A stretch of DNA of 64,000 nucleotides from Streptomyces sp. HUAS ZL42 (GCF_040782645.1 NZ_CP160403.1:7723001-7787000), one strand, 5' to 3'; shown: positions 9,028 to 18,743, counted from the stretch's first letter. Program-made: numbers and translations. The notes: generated from the sequence alone by a model not told the origin.

Positions 9028-12000
9028 TCACTTCAGGGTCAGGAACCGCTGGATCAGCGCGGCGAACAGCACCGCCAGCAGCGGCAGCGAGAACCAGAAG
9101 CTGCTCTGCAGCCACCGCAGCTGCCGTACGCCCGGCCGCACCGCGACCCGGACCGCCTCACGCGCCGTCAGCAGCACGATCAGTGCCAGCGCGGCGAGGG
9201 CGCCGACGACCGACCAGGGCGTCCATGTCACCTGCGGCCCGATCGGCCCGGGATCGGGCTTCGGGACCTTGCCTTCCGGCTGCTTCTTCAGCGCGTACAT
9301 GGTCACGTCGTCGTTGACGAGGACCTTCTTCAGCTCCGGCCGCCTGTCCAGGTTCTGGATCAGCCGCGGTTCCCAGGTCGCCGAGTAGCCCACGTCCATC
9401 TGGAGGTAGGTGACCTGGCTGACGTTGATCATCAGATAGGAGTTCGGGCCCGCGTCCTTGAGCGCCTTGACCAGCCCCGACACCAGCACCGGGTCGCTCG
9501 GGGCGAGGGTGGGGACGTAGTTCACCTTCTCCATGTCCTGCGCGCCCCACGGCATCGCCGGCGTCACGTTGTTCAGCGTGTCGTTGCTCAGCCACAGCAG
9601 CCGCACGGTCGGATCGTCGTGGGCGTAGACGTAGTTCATGGCCGCGACCTCGCCGGGCCGGATCCGCTCGAACGGCTCGTTGCCCCAGCGGGCCACCAGG
9701 AAGCCGCCCATGAGGACCAGGCCGGCCATGAGCGCGGCAAGCGGGGCCAGGCTGACGCGGTCCTTGTCGCGTTCCTCCGCGGTGACGCCGGTGCGCGGGA
9801 AGAGCGCCAGGGCGGCGAGCAGGGCCGCGCCCGGAAGGGCGAACATGAAGACGCGCAGCGCCATCTCGCCGCCGTACGACTGCATGCCGAACCCCAGGAA
9901 CGGCACGAAGGTCAGGACGAGCAGCGACCGCTCGCGGTACTTGTGGTCGCGCCGCCGCCACCAGCCCCAGCAGGCGAACGCCATCACACCGCCGGCCAGC
10001 AGCACCCGCGCGTACAGCACGAGCTTGTGCGTCGAACTGCCGCCCTCGATCCGGCCGGACACGGAGGACGACACGTTGCTGCCGACGCCGCCCACCCCGC
10101 CGAACAGTTCGTCGAAGTGCCCGGACCAGTACGGCTCGGCCATGAAGCCGACCCACGCCGAGACCAGCACGGCGAACAGCAGGGGCAGCCCGCGCAGTTC
10201 GGACTTGCCGATGGCGACCAGGACCGCCACCACGCCGAGCATCACGAACGGGGTGAGCTGGTGGGCCGGGACGCTCGCCGCGAACAGGCCGATCAGCACG
10301 GCCAGCAGGACGGCCCGCTGACGCCGGTTCGTCGGCTCGACCTCCGCCTCGCCGGGCCGCTTCTTCGTCCAGATCACGCGCGGTGCGCGGAACCAGACGA
10401 GCAGGATCGCCACGAAGACCAGGTACAGCAGGTACGTGAAGCCCTGCGGGGAGAAGTAGTCCTGGCCGACCCAGCCACTGAGCACGAAGACCCAGATGCC
10501 GGTCCACCTGGCCCGCCAGCTCGCCCGCATCGAGCGCACCAGGAGGAACATCGGCGCGAGGTACAGCAACTGGACGGCCGTCGGCCACCAGCGGATGACC
10601 TCGGTGAAGTCGTCGACCCCGCAGGCCTTCAGCACGAAGGCGGCGACCGCGAAGAAGCCCGGCCAGCTCCAGCGTGCGTCCAGGTCGGGCACGGCCGACC
10701 CGGTGCGGTCGATGTAGTCGAGGAACCCGAGGTGCTGCCAGGCCGTCGCGAACCGCGGCTCGGTCTCGATCACCGCGGGCAGCGCGTGCAGGGACACCAC
10801 GGTCGCGAGCAGGGTGACCAGCAGCAGCGTCTTGTGCTCGCGCCCCAGCCACAGCAGCGAGGCGAACACCACCACCAGCAGCGCGGCCCCGACGAGGGTC
10901 GGCAGGGGCAGCACCGAGATGAGGCCGAGGCCGCCCATCTCGTCGAGGTCGGTCTCGCCGAGGCGCAGCGCGGGCACCCAGTACAGCAGGAGCGCGGCGG
11001 TCAGCAGACAGCCGAGGACCACCCCGACGCGGGTGGGCAGCAGGCGCTCGCGCAGCGACACGGGCGGCGGCACGGACACCGGTGGTACGTCCGGTTCCCG
11101 TACGAGCGACGCCTCCGCCTTCCGTACGAGCGACGCCTCAGCCTTCCGTACGACCGCTTCCTCCGCTTCGGCGTCCGCCCCGAACGGCGCGTCCACCTCG
11201 GCCGGGCCCAGCGAGGCCTCCGATCCGGGTTCGCGCGCTTCGACGGGCAGTCCCAGTTCGGGCCTGCGCGCCCAGGCCGGCCGGTGGTCCTCGGGGACCA
11301 CCGGGGTGCCCGTGGGCGGTGTGCCCGGGCCGGGCCGGACGTCGGGGCGGCGTTCCAGGTGGTCGAAGTCGACGTGGACGCCGAGGGCCAGGGTGTCGTT
11401 GTCGAGGGCCCAGGCGGGCCGGTGCGTCCCGTTCGTGGCCGAAACCTCGCGCGCCCCCAGGTCGGCGAGGTCCCCGTCGGGTGCCGCGTCCTCGGGGACG
11501 GCGGACGCCGTGGCCCTGGCGGTCCGGTACAGCTTGGGTGCGGCGATTGCGACGATCACCGTGAGGGACGAGATCTCGGCGACGCCGGCGCCGGTCAGGC
11601 CCATGCGGGGGAGCAGCAGCAGGGTCAGACCGAGCACCAGGACGCACAACAGGCCCTGCAGCCAGGCGAGTCCGGCGGTGCGGCTCTGGGCGCGCAGGAC
11701 CGCGAAGTACGTCTCCATGACGACCCGCAGCACCGCGCCGACCGCGAACCAGCGCAGCAGCGGGGTGGCCGCGTCCGCGTATCCCGCGCCGAAGACGCCG
11801 AGGATCCACGGCGCCCCGACGAACAGCACACAGGAGACCGGCAGCATGATCAGCGCCATGCGCCTGAGCGCGGCCCGGGTGTTGGCGGCCAGCCGTCCCG
11901 GATCGTGGGAGCCCTCCACGGTGAGGGAGGCGCCCATGTTGATGGCCAGGAGGTTGACCGTGCCGCCGATCGTCGTGGTGATGTAGAAGTACGCGTTGTC

Positions 12001-12849
12001 CTCGGAGCTGACCTGCGAGGCGATGATCACCGGGATGAGGTAGACGACGGCGAGCGAGAACAGCGAGCCGGTGTAGTCGCCGGCGAGGAACCTGCCGATC
12101 TCCTTGAGCGTCGGCGGATCCGCGTGGTCCTCGGTCGCCTCGACGTGCCGGGGCACCAGACGCCGGAACACCAGCCAGCCCAGCGGCACCACGGAGAAGG
12201 CGATGGCCGCCACCCAGGACACGAAGACGCCGGTGGTGGGGATGGCCACCGCGAAGGCGACCAGCAGCCCCAGCTTCACCGCCGAGAACACGGTGTTGCC
12301 GACGGGCACCCACAGCGCGCTGCGCAGGCCGGTGAGCACACCGTCCTGGAGGGTCAGCACGTTCCAGGCCACGATCGCGACGATGAAGCCGAGCCCGTTG
12401 AGCGGCCCGTGCAGGAAGCGGTACGACGGTCCCCAGACGTCCAGCGTCAGCAGGAAGACGCCCGCGGCCGCCGCCACGACGAGCGAACTGCCCGCGTAGG
12501 TGCGGAAGATCAGCCGTCCGGTGCGCCGCCCCGCGACGGGTATGAAGCGGGCCAGGGCGCCGGTCAGCGTCACCGCGGTCAGGCCCGCGAGGAGCTTCAT
12601 CGCGGCGATCGCGGCGGAGCCCTGGCCGACCGCCGACTCGGAGTAGTAGCGGGCCGCGGCGAGCCAGAACCCCAGGCCGAGCACCGCGGAGATGCCGGTG
12701 TTCAGCATCAGGGCGTAGGCGTTGCGGAACAACTGACCGCCCCCGCCGGGAGACCTGCCGAGGCCGGGCAGGCGCAGCCGGCGCGCCGGCTGCTGGGGCG
12801 CTTCGGCCGCGGGCGACGCTGCCTGGGTCGTGGTCGTCGTGTCAGACAC
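9028..12849 (-). CDS. Wzx-like flippase fused to a second multi-pass membrane module (1273 residues)
   Basis: Residues about 35-470 form a 12 to 14-helix MATE/Wzx (oligosaccharide flippase) domain, beginning FRNAYALMLNTGISAVLGLGFW. Residues about 470-640 are a hydrophilic, acidic, Pro-rich cytoplasmic linker that includes a nine-residue tandem repeat (RKAEASLV twice). The rest is another polytopic domain with roughly ten helices and a C-terminal extracytoplasmic segment, resembling GT-C glycosyltransferases or Wzy-like polymerases. The frame is uninterrupted, so this is one polypeptide. GTG at 12849 overlaps the deacetylase stop by eight bases. Flipping and polymerising or capping a lipid-linked glycan by a single protein would be the natural reading, but the second function is inferred. 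Confidence 0.85.
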   Translation of the reverse strand: MSDTTTTTQAASPAAEAPQQPARRLRLPGLGRSPGGGGQLFRNAYALMLNTGISAVLGLGFWLAAARYYSESAVGQGSAAIAAMKLLAGLTAVTLTGALARFIPVAGRRTGRLIFRTYAGSSLVVAAAAGVFLLTLDVWGPSYRFLHGPLNGLGFIVAIVAWNVLTLQDGVLTGLRSALWVPVGNTVFSAVKLGLLVAFAVAIPTTGVFVSWVAAIAFSVVPLGWLVFRRLVPRHVEATEDHADPPTLKEIGRFLAGDYTGSLFSLAVVYLIPVIIASQVSSEDNAYFYITTTIGGTVNLLAINMGASLTVEGSHDPGRLAANTRAALRRMALIMLPVSCVLFVGAPWILGVFGAGYADAATPLLRWFAVGAVLRVVMETYFAVLRAQSRTAGLAWLQGLLCVLVLGLTLLLLPRMGLTGAGVAEISSLTVIVAIAAPKLYRTARATASAVPEDAAPDGDLADLGAREVSATNGTHRPAWALDNDTLALGVHVDFDHLERRPDVRPGPGTPPTGTPVVPEDHRPAWARRPELGLPVEAREPGSEASLGPAEVDAPFGADAEAEEAVVRKAEASLVRKAEASLVREPDVPPVSVPPPVSLRERLLPTRVGVVLGCLLTAALLLYWVPALRLGETDLDEMGGLGLISVLPLPTLVGAALLVVVFASLLWLGREHKTLLLVTLLATVVSLHALPAVIETEPRFATAWQHLGFLDYIDRTGSAVPDLDARWSWPGFFAVAAFVLKACGVDDFTEVIRWWPTAVQLLYLAPMFLLVRSMRASWRARWTGIWVFVLSGWVGQDYFSPQGFTYLLYLVFVAILLVWFRAPRVIWTKKRPGEAEVEPTNRRQRAVLLAVLIGLFAASVPAHQLTPFVMLGVVAVLVAIGKSELRGLPLLFAVLVSAWVGFMAEPYWSGHFDELFGGVGGVGSNVSSSVSGRIEGGSSTHKLVLYARVLLAGGVMAFACWGWWRRRDHKYRERSLLVLTFVPFLGFGMQSYGGEMALRVFMFALPGAALLAALALFPRTGVTAEERDKDRVSLAPLAALMAGLVLMGGFLVARWGNEPFERIRPGEVAAMNYVYAHDDPTVRLLWLSNDTLNNVTPAMPWGAQDMEKVNYVPTLAPSDPVLVSGLVKALKDAGPNSYLMINVSQVTYLQMDVGYSATWEPRLIQNLDRRPELKKVLVNDDVTMYALKKQPEGKVPKPDPGPIGPQVTWTPWSVVGALAALALIVLLTAREAVRVAVRPGVRQLRWLQSSFWFSLPLLAVLFAALIQRFLTLK

Positions 12850-13642
12850 TGGTGAGGCCGGCCTTCCGGCGGATCTGGCGGGCTCTGCGGACCATGGCGT
12901 ACCCCTTGGTGAGGACACGGTCCCGGGCGAAGGTGCGGGCGATCGCGCGGCCTTCGACCAGCCGCTCGAACGCCTCGATGCCGGTGCTGCGGCGCACCGT
13001 CACGCGGCGCAGGGCGTACGGCCCCTGGCGGCGGCGGGCGAGAGAGTTGCCGACGGCGAGCGCCTGGGCGAAGCCGTTCTCGCGCACCGCCTGCCGCACC
13101 CGGCGGCTGGAGTAGCCGTAGGGGTAGGCGAACGAGACGGGCAGGGCACCCAGTTCGTCGGCCACGATGTCCCGGCAGCGGGTCAGCTCGCGCCGGAGGC
13201 TGTCGTCGTCGAGCTGGTCGAGCTGCGGGTGGGTGTGGCTGTGCCCGCCGATCTCGACGTCGGCGCCGGCCAGCTCGCGCACCTGGTCCCAGTCCAGCAT
13301 GGTGTCCAGGCCGCCTCCGGTGTCGTACGCGCCCCGGATCCAGCCGGTCGACACGAACAGGGTCGCCGCGAAGCCGTGCTTGGCCAGGACGGGCAGGGCG
13401 TGGCGGTGCACGCCCTCGTAGCCGTCGTCGAAGGTGATCAGGACCGGCCGCTCGGGCAGCGGCCCGCCGGAGCGCCAGCGGGCGGCGAGGGCCGCCGTGG
13501 TGACGGGCGTGAGGCCCAGGTCGCCGATCAGGGCCATCTGTTCGGCGAAGGCCTCCGGGCCGACCGACAGGACGCGGGTGGCGTCGTTCGGATCGGTCGC
13601 TATCGCGTGGTACATGAGGATCGGCACGGGCGTCTCACTCAC
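12842..13642 (-). CDS. Polysaccharide deacetylase (NodB/CE4 family)
   Basis: A 266-residue protein with the CE4 signatures: ILMYHAI at the N-terminus, motif 1 LITFDDGYEG (catalytic Asp plus metal Asp), and motif 2 EIGGHSHTHPQL (metal His pair), then SFAYPYGYSS. There is no signal peptide, so it probably acts on a cytoplasmic or membrane-proximal glycan. CE4 enzymes remove N- or O-acetyl groups from GlcNAc-type sugars. GTG at 13642 overlaps the upstream glycosyltransferase by eight bases, and its stop overlaps the flippase start by eight bases, so all are translationally coupled. Confidence 0.9.
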   Translation of the reverse strand: MSETPVPILMYHAIATDPNDATRVLSVGPEAFAEQMALIGDLGLTPVTTAALAARWRSGGPLPERPVLITFDDGYEGVHRHALPVLAKHGFAATLFVSTGWIRGAYDTGGGLDTMLDWDQVRELAGADVEIGGHSHTHPQLDQLDDDSLRRELTRCRDIVADELGALPVSFAYPYGYSSRRVRQAVRENGFAQALAVGNSLARRRQGPYALRRVTVRRSTGIEAFERLVEGRAIARTFARDRVLTKGYAMVRRARQIRRKAGLTSV

Positions 13643-14624
13643 TGGTTCCCCCCTCGATCGTCACCACCGAGAACGCACCTCCGCCCCTGCGCGCCCGGAC
13701 ACTCCCCACGACGTACCCCCCGGCCGCCGTGAGCACTCCGGCGACGATCGCGCCCGCCCGTCCCGCGCCGCCCGGCCGGGCGAGCAGCGCGTCGCGCAGC
13801 CCGCGCGCCACCCCGGCGGGCAGGACCCGGGTGGTGTACCGGCGTTCCGACTCGAGCCCCTTGCCCGCGCCCACACTCCGGGCGACGAGCGCTTTCGACA
13901 GGCCCTCGGCGTAGGTGCGCGTGCGGAAGTACCCGAAGTGCTCGCGCGCCTCGGGCACCCGGTGGTGGATCACCGCACGGTCGTCGATCAGCAGGACCGC
14001 GTCGGGTCTGGCGCGGGCGAGACGGATGCACAGCTCCGTCTCCTCGCAGCCCAGCGGACGCTTGTCCCCGTCGCGCCCGATGCCGGTGGCGAAACCGCCC
14101 GCCGCGTCGAACGCCGTACGGCGGAACGAGGCGTTCCCGCCGAGGACGTTGCGGACGCGGACCCGGCCGGACGGCAGACCCTTGTACGTACAGCCCACCA
14201 CCCAGTCGAACTCCTCGGGGAACCACTGCGGCCGCCGCCCCGACGCCCAGATCGGCACCGTCCGGCCGCCGACGGCCATCACGCGCGGGTCGGCGTACGC
14301 GGAGGCGAAGTGCCGCAGCCAGTACCGCTCGGCCACCGCGTCGTCGTCGAGGAAGGCGACGACCTCGCCGCGCGAGGCCGCGATGCCGGTGTTGCGGCCT
14401 GCGGACAGCCCGCGGGGCCCCGCGTTGGCGAGCACGCGGACCTCGTCGGCCTCCTTGTACTCCTTGGTCAGCCGGTCCAGGAGCGCCGGGTTGTGGTCGA
14501 CGACGAGGAGCGTCTCGAGCGCGGGATGCGATTGCGTCCGCACGGAGGAGACCGCCGCGAGGATGTCCTCCCAGCGGTCCTCGGTGTAGACGCAGATCAC
14601 GACGGAGATGTCGGGACCGCTCAA
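13635..14624 (-). CDS. Family 2 glycosyltransferase
   Basis: A 329-residue GT2 (GT-A fold). The nucleotide-binding strand is DISVVICVYTEDRW, the metal-binding DxD-type motif is VAFLDDDAVAERYWL, the acceptor region is VLGGNASFRRTAFDAAGGF, and LGCEETELCIRL supplies the catalytic-base E-D/E-E region. A TTG start at 14624 is chosen because GGAGAGG lies just upstream and TTGA overlaps the previous gene's stop by four bases. There is no membrane helix strong enough for a processive synthase, so it probably adds one sugar to a lipid-linked acceptor. Confidence 0.88.
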   Translation of the reverse strand: MSGPDISVVICVYTEDRWEDILAAVSSVRTQSHPALETLLVVDHNPALLDRLTKEYKEADEVRVLANAGPRGLSAGRNTGIAASRGEVVAFLDDDAVAERYWLRHFASAYADPRVMAVGGRTVPIWASGRRPQWFPEEFDWVVGCTYKGLPSGRVRVRNVLGGNASFRRTAFDAAGGFATGIGRDGDKRPLGCEETELCIRLARARPDAVLLIDDRAVIHHRVPEAREHFGYFRTRTYAEGLSKALVARSVGAGKGLESERRYTTRVLPAGVARGLRDALLARPGGAGRAGAIVAGVLTAAGGYVVGSVRARRGGGAFSVVTIEGGTSE

Positions 14625-15442
14625 GACACCTCTCCCCGGACCGTGTCGAGCAACGGCGAGTGCTGGGCCCGCGCGCGCAGCGCACGCCGGTTCGAGCGCT
14701 CCTTGAGGATCACCTTGAGCACCCGGAACCCGTCCCGCACGGCCCGCAGATTGCTGGCGCCGTGGATGCGCAGGTACTCGTGGCTGGGGATCTCCTGCAC
14801 CTTGAGTCCGGCCTTGACCACCCGGATGTTCATCAGGGTCTCCACCTCGAAGCCGGTGCAGTCGAGGTCGATCTTGTCGAGGCAGTGCCGCCAGAACGCG
14901 TTGTATCCGTAGCAGAGGTCGGTGTAGCGGGCCCCGAACTTGCGGTTGACCACCGTGCACAGCGCCCAGTTGCCCAGCTTGCGGATGAGGGTCATGTCGT
15001 CGGTGCCGCCGCCGTTGGCGAAGCGGGAGCCCTTGGCGAAGTCCGCGCCCGAGACGAGGGCGGAGACGTACGACACGATCTCGTTGCCGTCGGCGGAGCC
15101 GTCCGCGTCGACCATCACGATGATGTCGCCGGTGCAGGCCTCGAAGCCGGTGATCAGGGCGTCTCCCTTGCCCTTGCCGCGCTGCTTCACGACCTTGACG
15201 CCGGGCCACAGGTCACGGGCGACCTCGACGGTGTTGTCGGTGGAATTGCCGTCCACGAGAACGACTTCGTGGATCCAGTCCGGAAGTGTCTTGAAGACGT
15301 ACGGGAGGTTCTCCGCCTCGTTCATGGCGGGGATCACCACGCTCACCGGCGGCGCGATGGCCAGGTGGGTGGAGATAGGCCGGTATTTCCCGGCCGTCAG
15401 AGGACGATGCCCCGACGACGCCGGGCGCAGAACTGAGCTCAT
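14621..15442 (-). CDS. Family 2 glycosyltransferase (DPM1/GtrB-like)
   Basis: A 273-residue protein: PPVSVVIPAMNEAENLPYV, then VVLVDGNSTDNT and the DxD motif DIIVMVDADGSADG, followed by FAKGSRFANGGGTDDMT and GYNAFWRHCLD. These are hallmarks of polyprenyl-phosphate sugar transferases of the dolichol-phosphate mannose synthase type, which load a sugar from a nucleotide donor onto a lipid. It lacks the C-terminal membrane helices of GtrB. It is the first gene of the overlapping operon 15442 to 9028, with AGGGA before ATG. It may provide the lipid-linked sugar used by the downstream transferase. Confidence 0.9.
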   Translation of the reverse strand: MSSVLRPASSGHRPLTAGKYRPISTHLAIAPPVSVVIPAMNEAENLPYVFKTLPDWIHEVVLVDGNSTDNTVEVARDLWPGVKVVKQRGKGKGDALITGFEACTGDIIVMVDADGSADGNEIVSYVSALVSGADFAKGSRFANGGGTDDMTLIRKLGNWALCTVVNRKFGARYTDLCYGYNAFWRHCLDKIDLDCTGFEVETLMNIRVVKAGLKVQEIPSHEYLRIHGASNLRAVRDGFRVLKVILKERSNRRALRARAQHSPLLDTVRGEVS

Positions 15443-15808
15443 GAGTCTTGTCCCTCTCGTCCGGCGGACCGCCCGCCCCTGGGCGGCCCGGCTATGTGTC
15501 CGGTTCGAAAGGGGGGTTTCTCACTCACGGCACGACAAAGGCTCTGCGTGCACGCGGGTGAGCTGGCAAAGCTGGCCGGGCTGCCGGGAAGAACGGCAGC
15601 CGGTCGCGCGGCACGACCCGGTCACAAGTGCGGTCACCGAGCACGGCACCCCCCTACCGCGCCCCGCGCCGGAACGTCACGGTCCCTAGGCCCTCCCCTG
15701 GAGCCGTGTGCTGACGGACCGATGCGGGTGAGATGTATGACGGTATTGACGATTGAACCCGTATGGCAAGACCTGAAACTAGGCCTCACGTTTTTGTTGG
15801 TTTGACCG
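15443..15808. other. Intergenic region upstream of the polysaccharide operon
   Basis: 366 bp with no convincing gene. Positions 15730-15835 are distinctly AT-richer than the surroundings, which fits a promoter zone for the minus-strand operon starting at 15442. A GGCTGCCG...CGGCAGCC hairpin lies at about 15579-15602. The ORF that can be drawn here has no start signal or recognisable family. Confidence 0.5.
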
Positions 15809-16243
15809 TTACACAACTTTGTCGGAGTTTGTACGGCCGCGCAGCCGGCGCATCAGCACCAGCAGCAGAATGAGGGCGCTGATCACGGTCACGGCCGCGA
15901 CGCCCCCGGGCACCGACCAGCGGTGCACGGCCAACATGCCCTGCGCCACCAGCATGTTGAGGACGATCGCACCCGCAACCGAGGCGAGCACGCGACCGAA
16001 CGGATCCAGCCCGCGCAGCGCGGCGGCGACGGCTGTCGCCGGGGCCGCGAGCAGGAAGAACAGGGTGAACGGGCCGCGCAGGGGTGAGTCCGTGTCGGTG
16101 AGCGCGAGGAGCGCGCCGATCCCCCCTACGGCCGCCGCGGCGCCCGCGAGCAGTGGCGACAGGTCCCTCCCCGGTCCTGTTCGCGCACGCTCGGCGCCGT
16201 TCGCCGAAGATCGTGAAGATGTCTTGATACGTATGGTCTGCAT
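15809..16243 (-). CDS. Small membrane protein with four predicted helices
   Basis: A 144-residue protein with a basic N-terminus (MQTIRIKTSSRSS) and four hydrophobic segments at roughly 35-53, 62-83, 90-108 and 115-137. No recognised domain is visible. It lies directly upstream of the polysaccharide operon on the same strand and may encode an accessory membrane component, but the 366-bp gap argues for a separate transcript. The ATG at 16243 was chosen from the position of the first membrane segment; an ATG at 16381 is in frame but would add a sequence that looks non-coding. Confidence 0.65.
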   Translation of the reverse strand: MQTIRIKTSSRSSANGAERARTGPGRDLSPLLAGAAAAVGGIGALLALTDTDSPLRGPFTLFFLLAAPATAVAAALRGLDPFGRVLASVAGAIVLNMLVAQGMLAVHRWSVPGGVAAVTVISALILLLVLMRRLRGRTNSDKVV

Positions 16244-16358
16244 TGGCGACTTTGCCCCCTGAAGCGCCGGATGCCGGGCTTCAATGTGTCGCAGCCCGGC
16301 CGGGGGCGTCAAGATGTGAAAGGTGTTCACGCCGGTTATTGTCCGGCTTTGAACAGGT

Positions 16359-16392
16359 GTTCCCCGGAGGTGCGTTGGCACCTCCGGGGAAC
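16359..16392. terminator. Strong hairpin terminator downstream of the protease
   Basis: Perfect 15-base arms (16359-16373 and 16378-16392) with a GTTG loop, 16 bp past the protease stop codon at 16408. Confidence 0.9.
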
Positions 16393-16407
16393 GATGGTTC
16401 GAACGCG

Positions 16408-17619
16408 CTACGACACGATCTTCAGGAGCTTGTTCGGCGAGCCGGTGCCCACGCTGGTGAGGACGCCGGAGGTGGCGCCGTTCACCAGGGCCGAGGCGAC
16501 CGTGGCCGGAGTCGCCGAGGTGTGGCCGGAGAGGTAGATCGCCGCGGCGCCCGCGACGTGCGGGGTGGCCATCGAGGTGCCGGAGAGCGTGGCGGTGGCG
16601 GTGTCACTGGTGTTGTAGCCCGCGACGATCGACGAGCCGGGCGCGAAGATGTCCAGGACGGAGCCGTAGTTGGAATAGCTTGCCCTGGCGTCCGAGCTGG
16701 TGGTGGCGCCGACCGTGATCGCCGTGGAGACACGGGCCGGGGAGTACGAGGAGGCGTTGGCGCTGCTGTTGCCGGCCGCGACCGCGTAGGTCACCCCACT
16801 GGCGATGGAGTTGGCGACGGCCGTGTCCAGCGAGGTGGAGGCGGAGCCGCCGAGGGACATGTTGGCGACTGCCGGGGTGGTGTGGTTCTCGGTGACCCAC
16901 TCGATGCCGTCGATGACGCCGGCGGTGGTGCCGGAGCCGTTGTTGTCGAGGACCCGGACGGCCACGACGTCGGCCTTCTTGGCGACGCCGTAGGTCGTGC
17001 CGGCGATCGTGGTGGCCACATGCGTGCCGTGGCCGTTGCCGTCGGAGGCGGTGGTGTCGCCGTCGACGGCGTCGTAGCCGTACGAGGCACGGCCGCTGAT
17101 CTGGGTGTGCGTGATGCGGACGCCCGTGTCGATGACGTACACGGTCACGCCGCTGCCCGCGCTGTCCGGGTAGGTGTAGGTGCCGGAGAGCGGCAGGGAG
17201 GTCTGGTCGATGCGGTCCAGGCCCCAGGGGGCGCTGGACTGCGTGGTGTCGAGCAGCTGGACCCGCTGGTTCTGCTCGACGGAGGCCACGGCCGGGTCGG
17301 CGGCGAGCCGCTCGGCCTCGGTGGCGGAGAGGGTGGCGGTGTAGCCGTTGAGGACCTTGTCGAAGGTCTTCCCGACCGTGCCGCCGTACTCCTTGATCAG
17401 GCCCTTGCCCTCGCTCGAGGACGCCTTGAAGCCGGCGGACCCCGTCTTCAGCGTGACGATGTAGCTGTCCTTGACGGCGGTGGGGGAGCCGGCCGCCAGC
17501 ACCTTGCCCTCGGCCGGGGCGGCCTGGGCGGGAAGTGCGGTGAGCCCGCCCACGAGGGCGGCGGTCGCCAGGCCGGTTATCGCGGCGAACCGAAGTCTCT
17601 TGCTACGCAGTTGTGCCAT
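16408..17619 (-). CDS. Secreted subtilisin-like serine protease (S8, proteinase-K type)
   Basis: A 403-residue pre-pro-enzyme. The signal peptide covers about 1-33, an I9 inhibitor propeptide about 51-120 (DSYIVTLK...), and the S8 domain about 130-403. Catalytic residues are Asp164 (VIDTG), His197 (GHGTHV), oxyanion Asn284 (AAGNSS) and Ser349 (GTSMATPH). It has no C-terminal P-domain or anchor, so it is released. It should be an alkaline extracellular protease similar to other Streptomyces S8 enzymes. ATG at 17619 has GGAGG about 11 bases upstream. It is divergent from the GDSL lipase. Confidence 0.95.
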   Translation of the reverse strand: MAQLRSKRLRFAAITGLATAALVGGLTALPAQAAPAEGKVLAAGSPTAVKDSYIVTLKTGSAGFKASSSEGKGLIKEYGGTVGKTFDKVLNGYTATLSATEAERLAADPAVASVEQNQRVQLLDTTQSSAPWGLDRIDQTSLPLSGTYTYPDSAGSGVTVYVIDTGVRITHTQISGRASYGYDAVDGDTTASDGNGHGTHVATTIAGTTYGVAKKADVVAVRVLDNNGSGTTAGVIDGIEWVTENHTTPAVANMSLGGSASTSLDTAVANSIASGVTYAVAAGNSSANASSYSPARVSTAITVGATTSSDARASYSNYGSVLDIFAPGSSIVAGYNTSDTATATLSGTSMATPHVAGAAAIYLSGHTSATPATVASALVNGATSGVLTSVGTGSPNKLLKIVS

Positions 17620-17936
17620 TACGAGGGAGTCCTCCTCATAGGCGACGCGCGTACGGGGGCCGGACGCGCGTTCGTGGGGGGGCGCGCGTCTTCGCGCACA
17701 CGGCCTGGAGCGTCGCGTTCCGCTCCCGGCTGCCGTAAAGCCTGGGTCATCTACAGGCGTAGCGGAAGGAAGTTGAGGGAGCGTCAACAAATCTGTCATG
17801 AGCACGTAATCAATCACATGGGGAACCCACAGGAACGGGTGTGAAGGATCCCGAAAAGTCTTGGCATGGACACTTCCCGTCAACACGCGTAGTTGCTACG
17901 ACGGTTGTGGCAGAGATCCTGCTAAAGGGAGGTTCC
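17620..17936. promoter_or_regulatory. Divergent promoter region between protease and GDSL lipase
   Basis: 317 bp that must hold the promoters of both secreted enzymes. The central part (about 17745-17830) is AT-richer than its flanks, but I cannot assign -35/-10 boxes with confidence. No gene is visible. Confidence 0.4.
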
Positions 17937-18743
17937 ATGAGACGTTCCCGACTTGCCCTTTTCCTGGGCTCGATCCTCCTCGCCGCCGTCTCCGCTCTCA
18001 CCGGGGCGACCACGGCGCAGGCATCCCAACCGGCCGCCACAGGCGGCTATGTGGCGCTCGGCGACTCCTACTCCTCCGGAGTCGGCGCAGGCAGTTACAT
18101 CAGCTCGAGCGGCGACTGCAAGCGCAGCACGAAGGCCTACCCCTACCTCTGGAAGGCCGCCCACTCACCGTCGTCGTTCACGTTCGCAGCATGCTCGGGC
18201 GCCCGAACGGATGATGTTCTGGCGAGTCAGCTCGGCGGACTCGGCTCCTCCACCGGCCTCGTCTCGATCACCGTCGGAGGAAACGACGCCGGATTCGCGG
18301 ACGTCATGACCACCTGCGTCCTGCAGTCCGACAGCGCGTGCATCTCCCGCATCAACACAGCCAAGGCGTACGTCGACTCCACGCTCCCGGGAAAGCTCGA
18401 CAAGGTCTACGCGGCGATCACCACCAAGGCCCCGGGCGCCCACGTCGTCGTCCTCGGCTACCCCCGCTTCTACAAGCTCGGCACCACCTGCCTCGGCCTC
18501 TCCGAGACCAAGCGCAAGGCCATCAACGACGCGGCCGACTACCTCGACACCGCCATCGCCAAGCGCGCCGCCGACCACGGCTTCGCCTTCGGCGACGTCC
18601 GCACCACCTTCACCGCCCACGAGATCTGCTCCGGCAGTTCCTGGCTGCACAGCGTCAACTGGCTCAACATCGGCGAGTCCTACCACCCGACCGCCTCCGG
18701 GCAGTCGGGCGGCTACCTGCCGGTCCTGAACAACACCGCCTGA
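17937..18743 (+). CDS. Secreted GDSL/SGNH lipase (S. rimosus lipase type)
   Basis: A 268-residue enzyme, the same length as the well-studied S. rimosus GDSL lipase and closely similar as I recall its sequence. The signal peptide covers about 1-29. Block I GDSYSSGVGAGSY contains nucleophile Ser44, block III is VGGNDAGF (Asn116 oxyanion), and block V is SYHPTASGQ with His250. Six Cys residues should form three disulfides. The enzyme hydrolyses a broad range of esters outside the cell. ATG at 17937 follows GGGAGGT at good spacing. The stop is four bases from the kinase stop on the other strand. Confidence 0.95.
   Translation: MRRSRLALFLGSILLAAVSALTGATTAQASQPAATGGYVALGDSYSSGVGAGSYISSSGDCKRSTKAYPYLWKAAHSPSSFTFAACSGARTDDVLASQLGGLGSSTGLVSITVGGNDAGFADVMTTCVLQSDSACISRINTAKAYVDSTLPGKLDKVYAAITTKAPGAHVVVLGYPRFYKLGTTCLGLSETKRKAINDAADYLDTAIAKRAADHGFAFGDVRTTFTAHEICSGSSWLHSVNWLNIGESYHPTASGQSGGYLPVLNNTA

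Noticed and set aside
9619..12855. Very long plus-strand open frame opposite the flippase fusion
   Set aside because: High-GC antisense frame made of Gly/Arg/Glu/His-rich low-complexity sequence with no domain. The minus strand carries clear membrane helices.
15494..15805. Possible ORF in the gap before the polysaccharide operon
   Set aside because: It has no start signal, no coding bias and no recognisable sequence.
7582..16243. Secondary-metabolite gene cluster
   Set aside because: No PKS, NRPS, terpene or RiPP core enzymes are present. The genes fit surface glycan synthesis.
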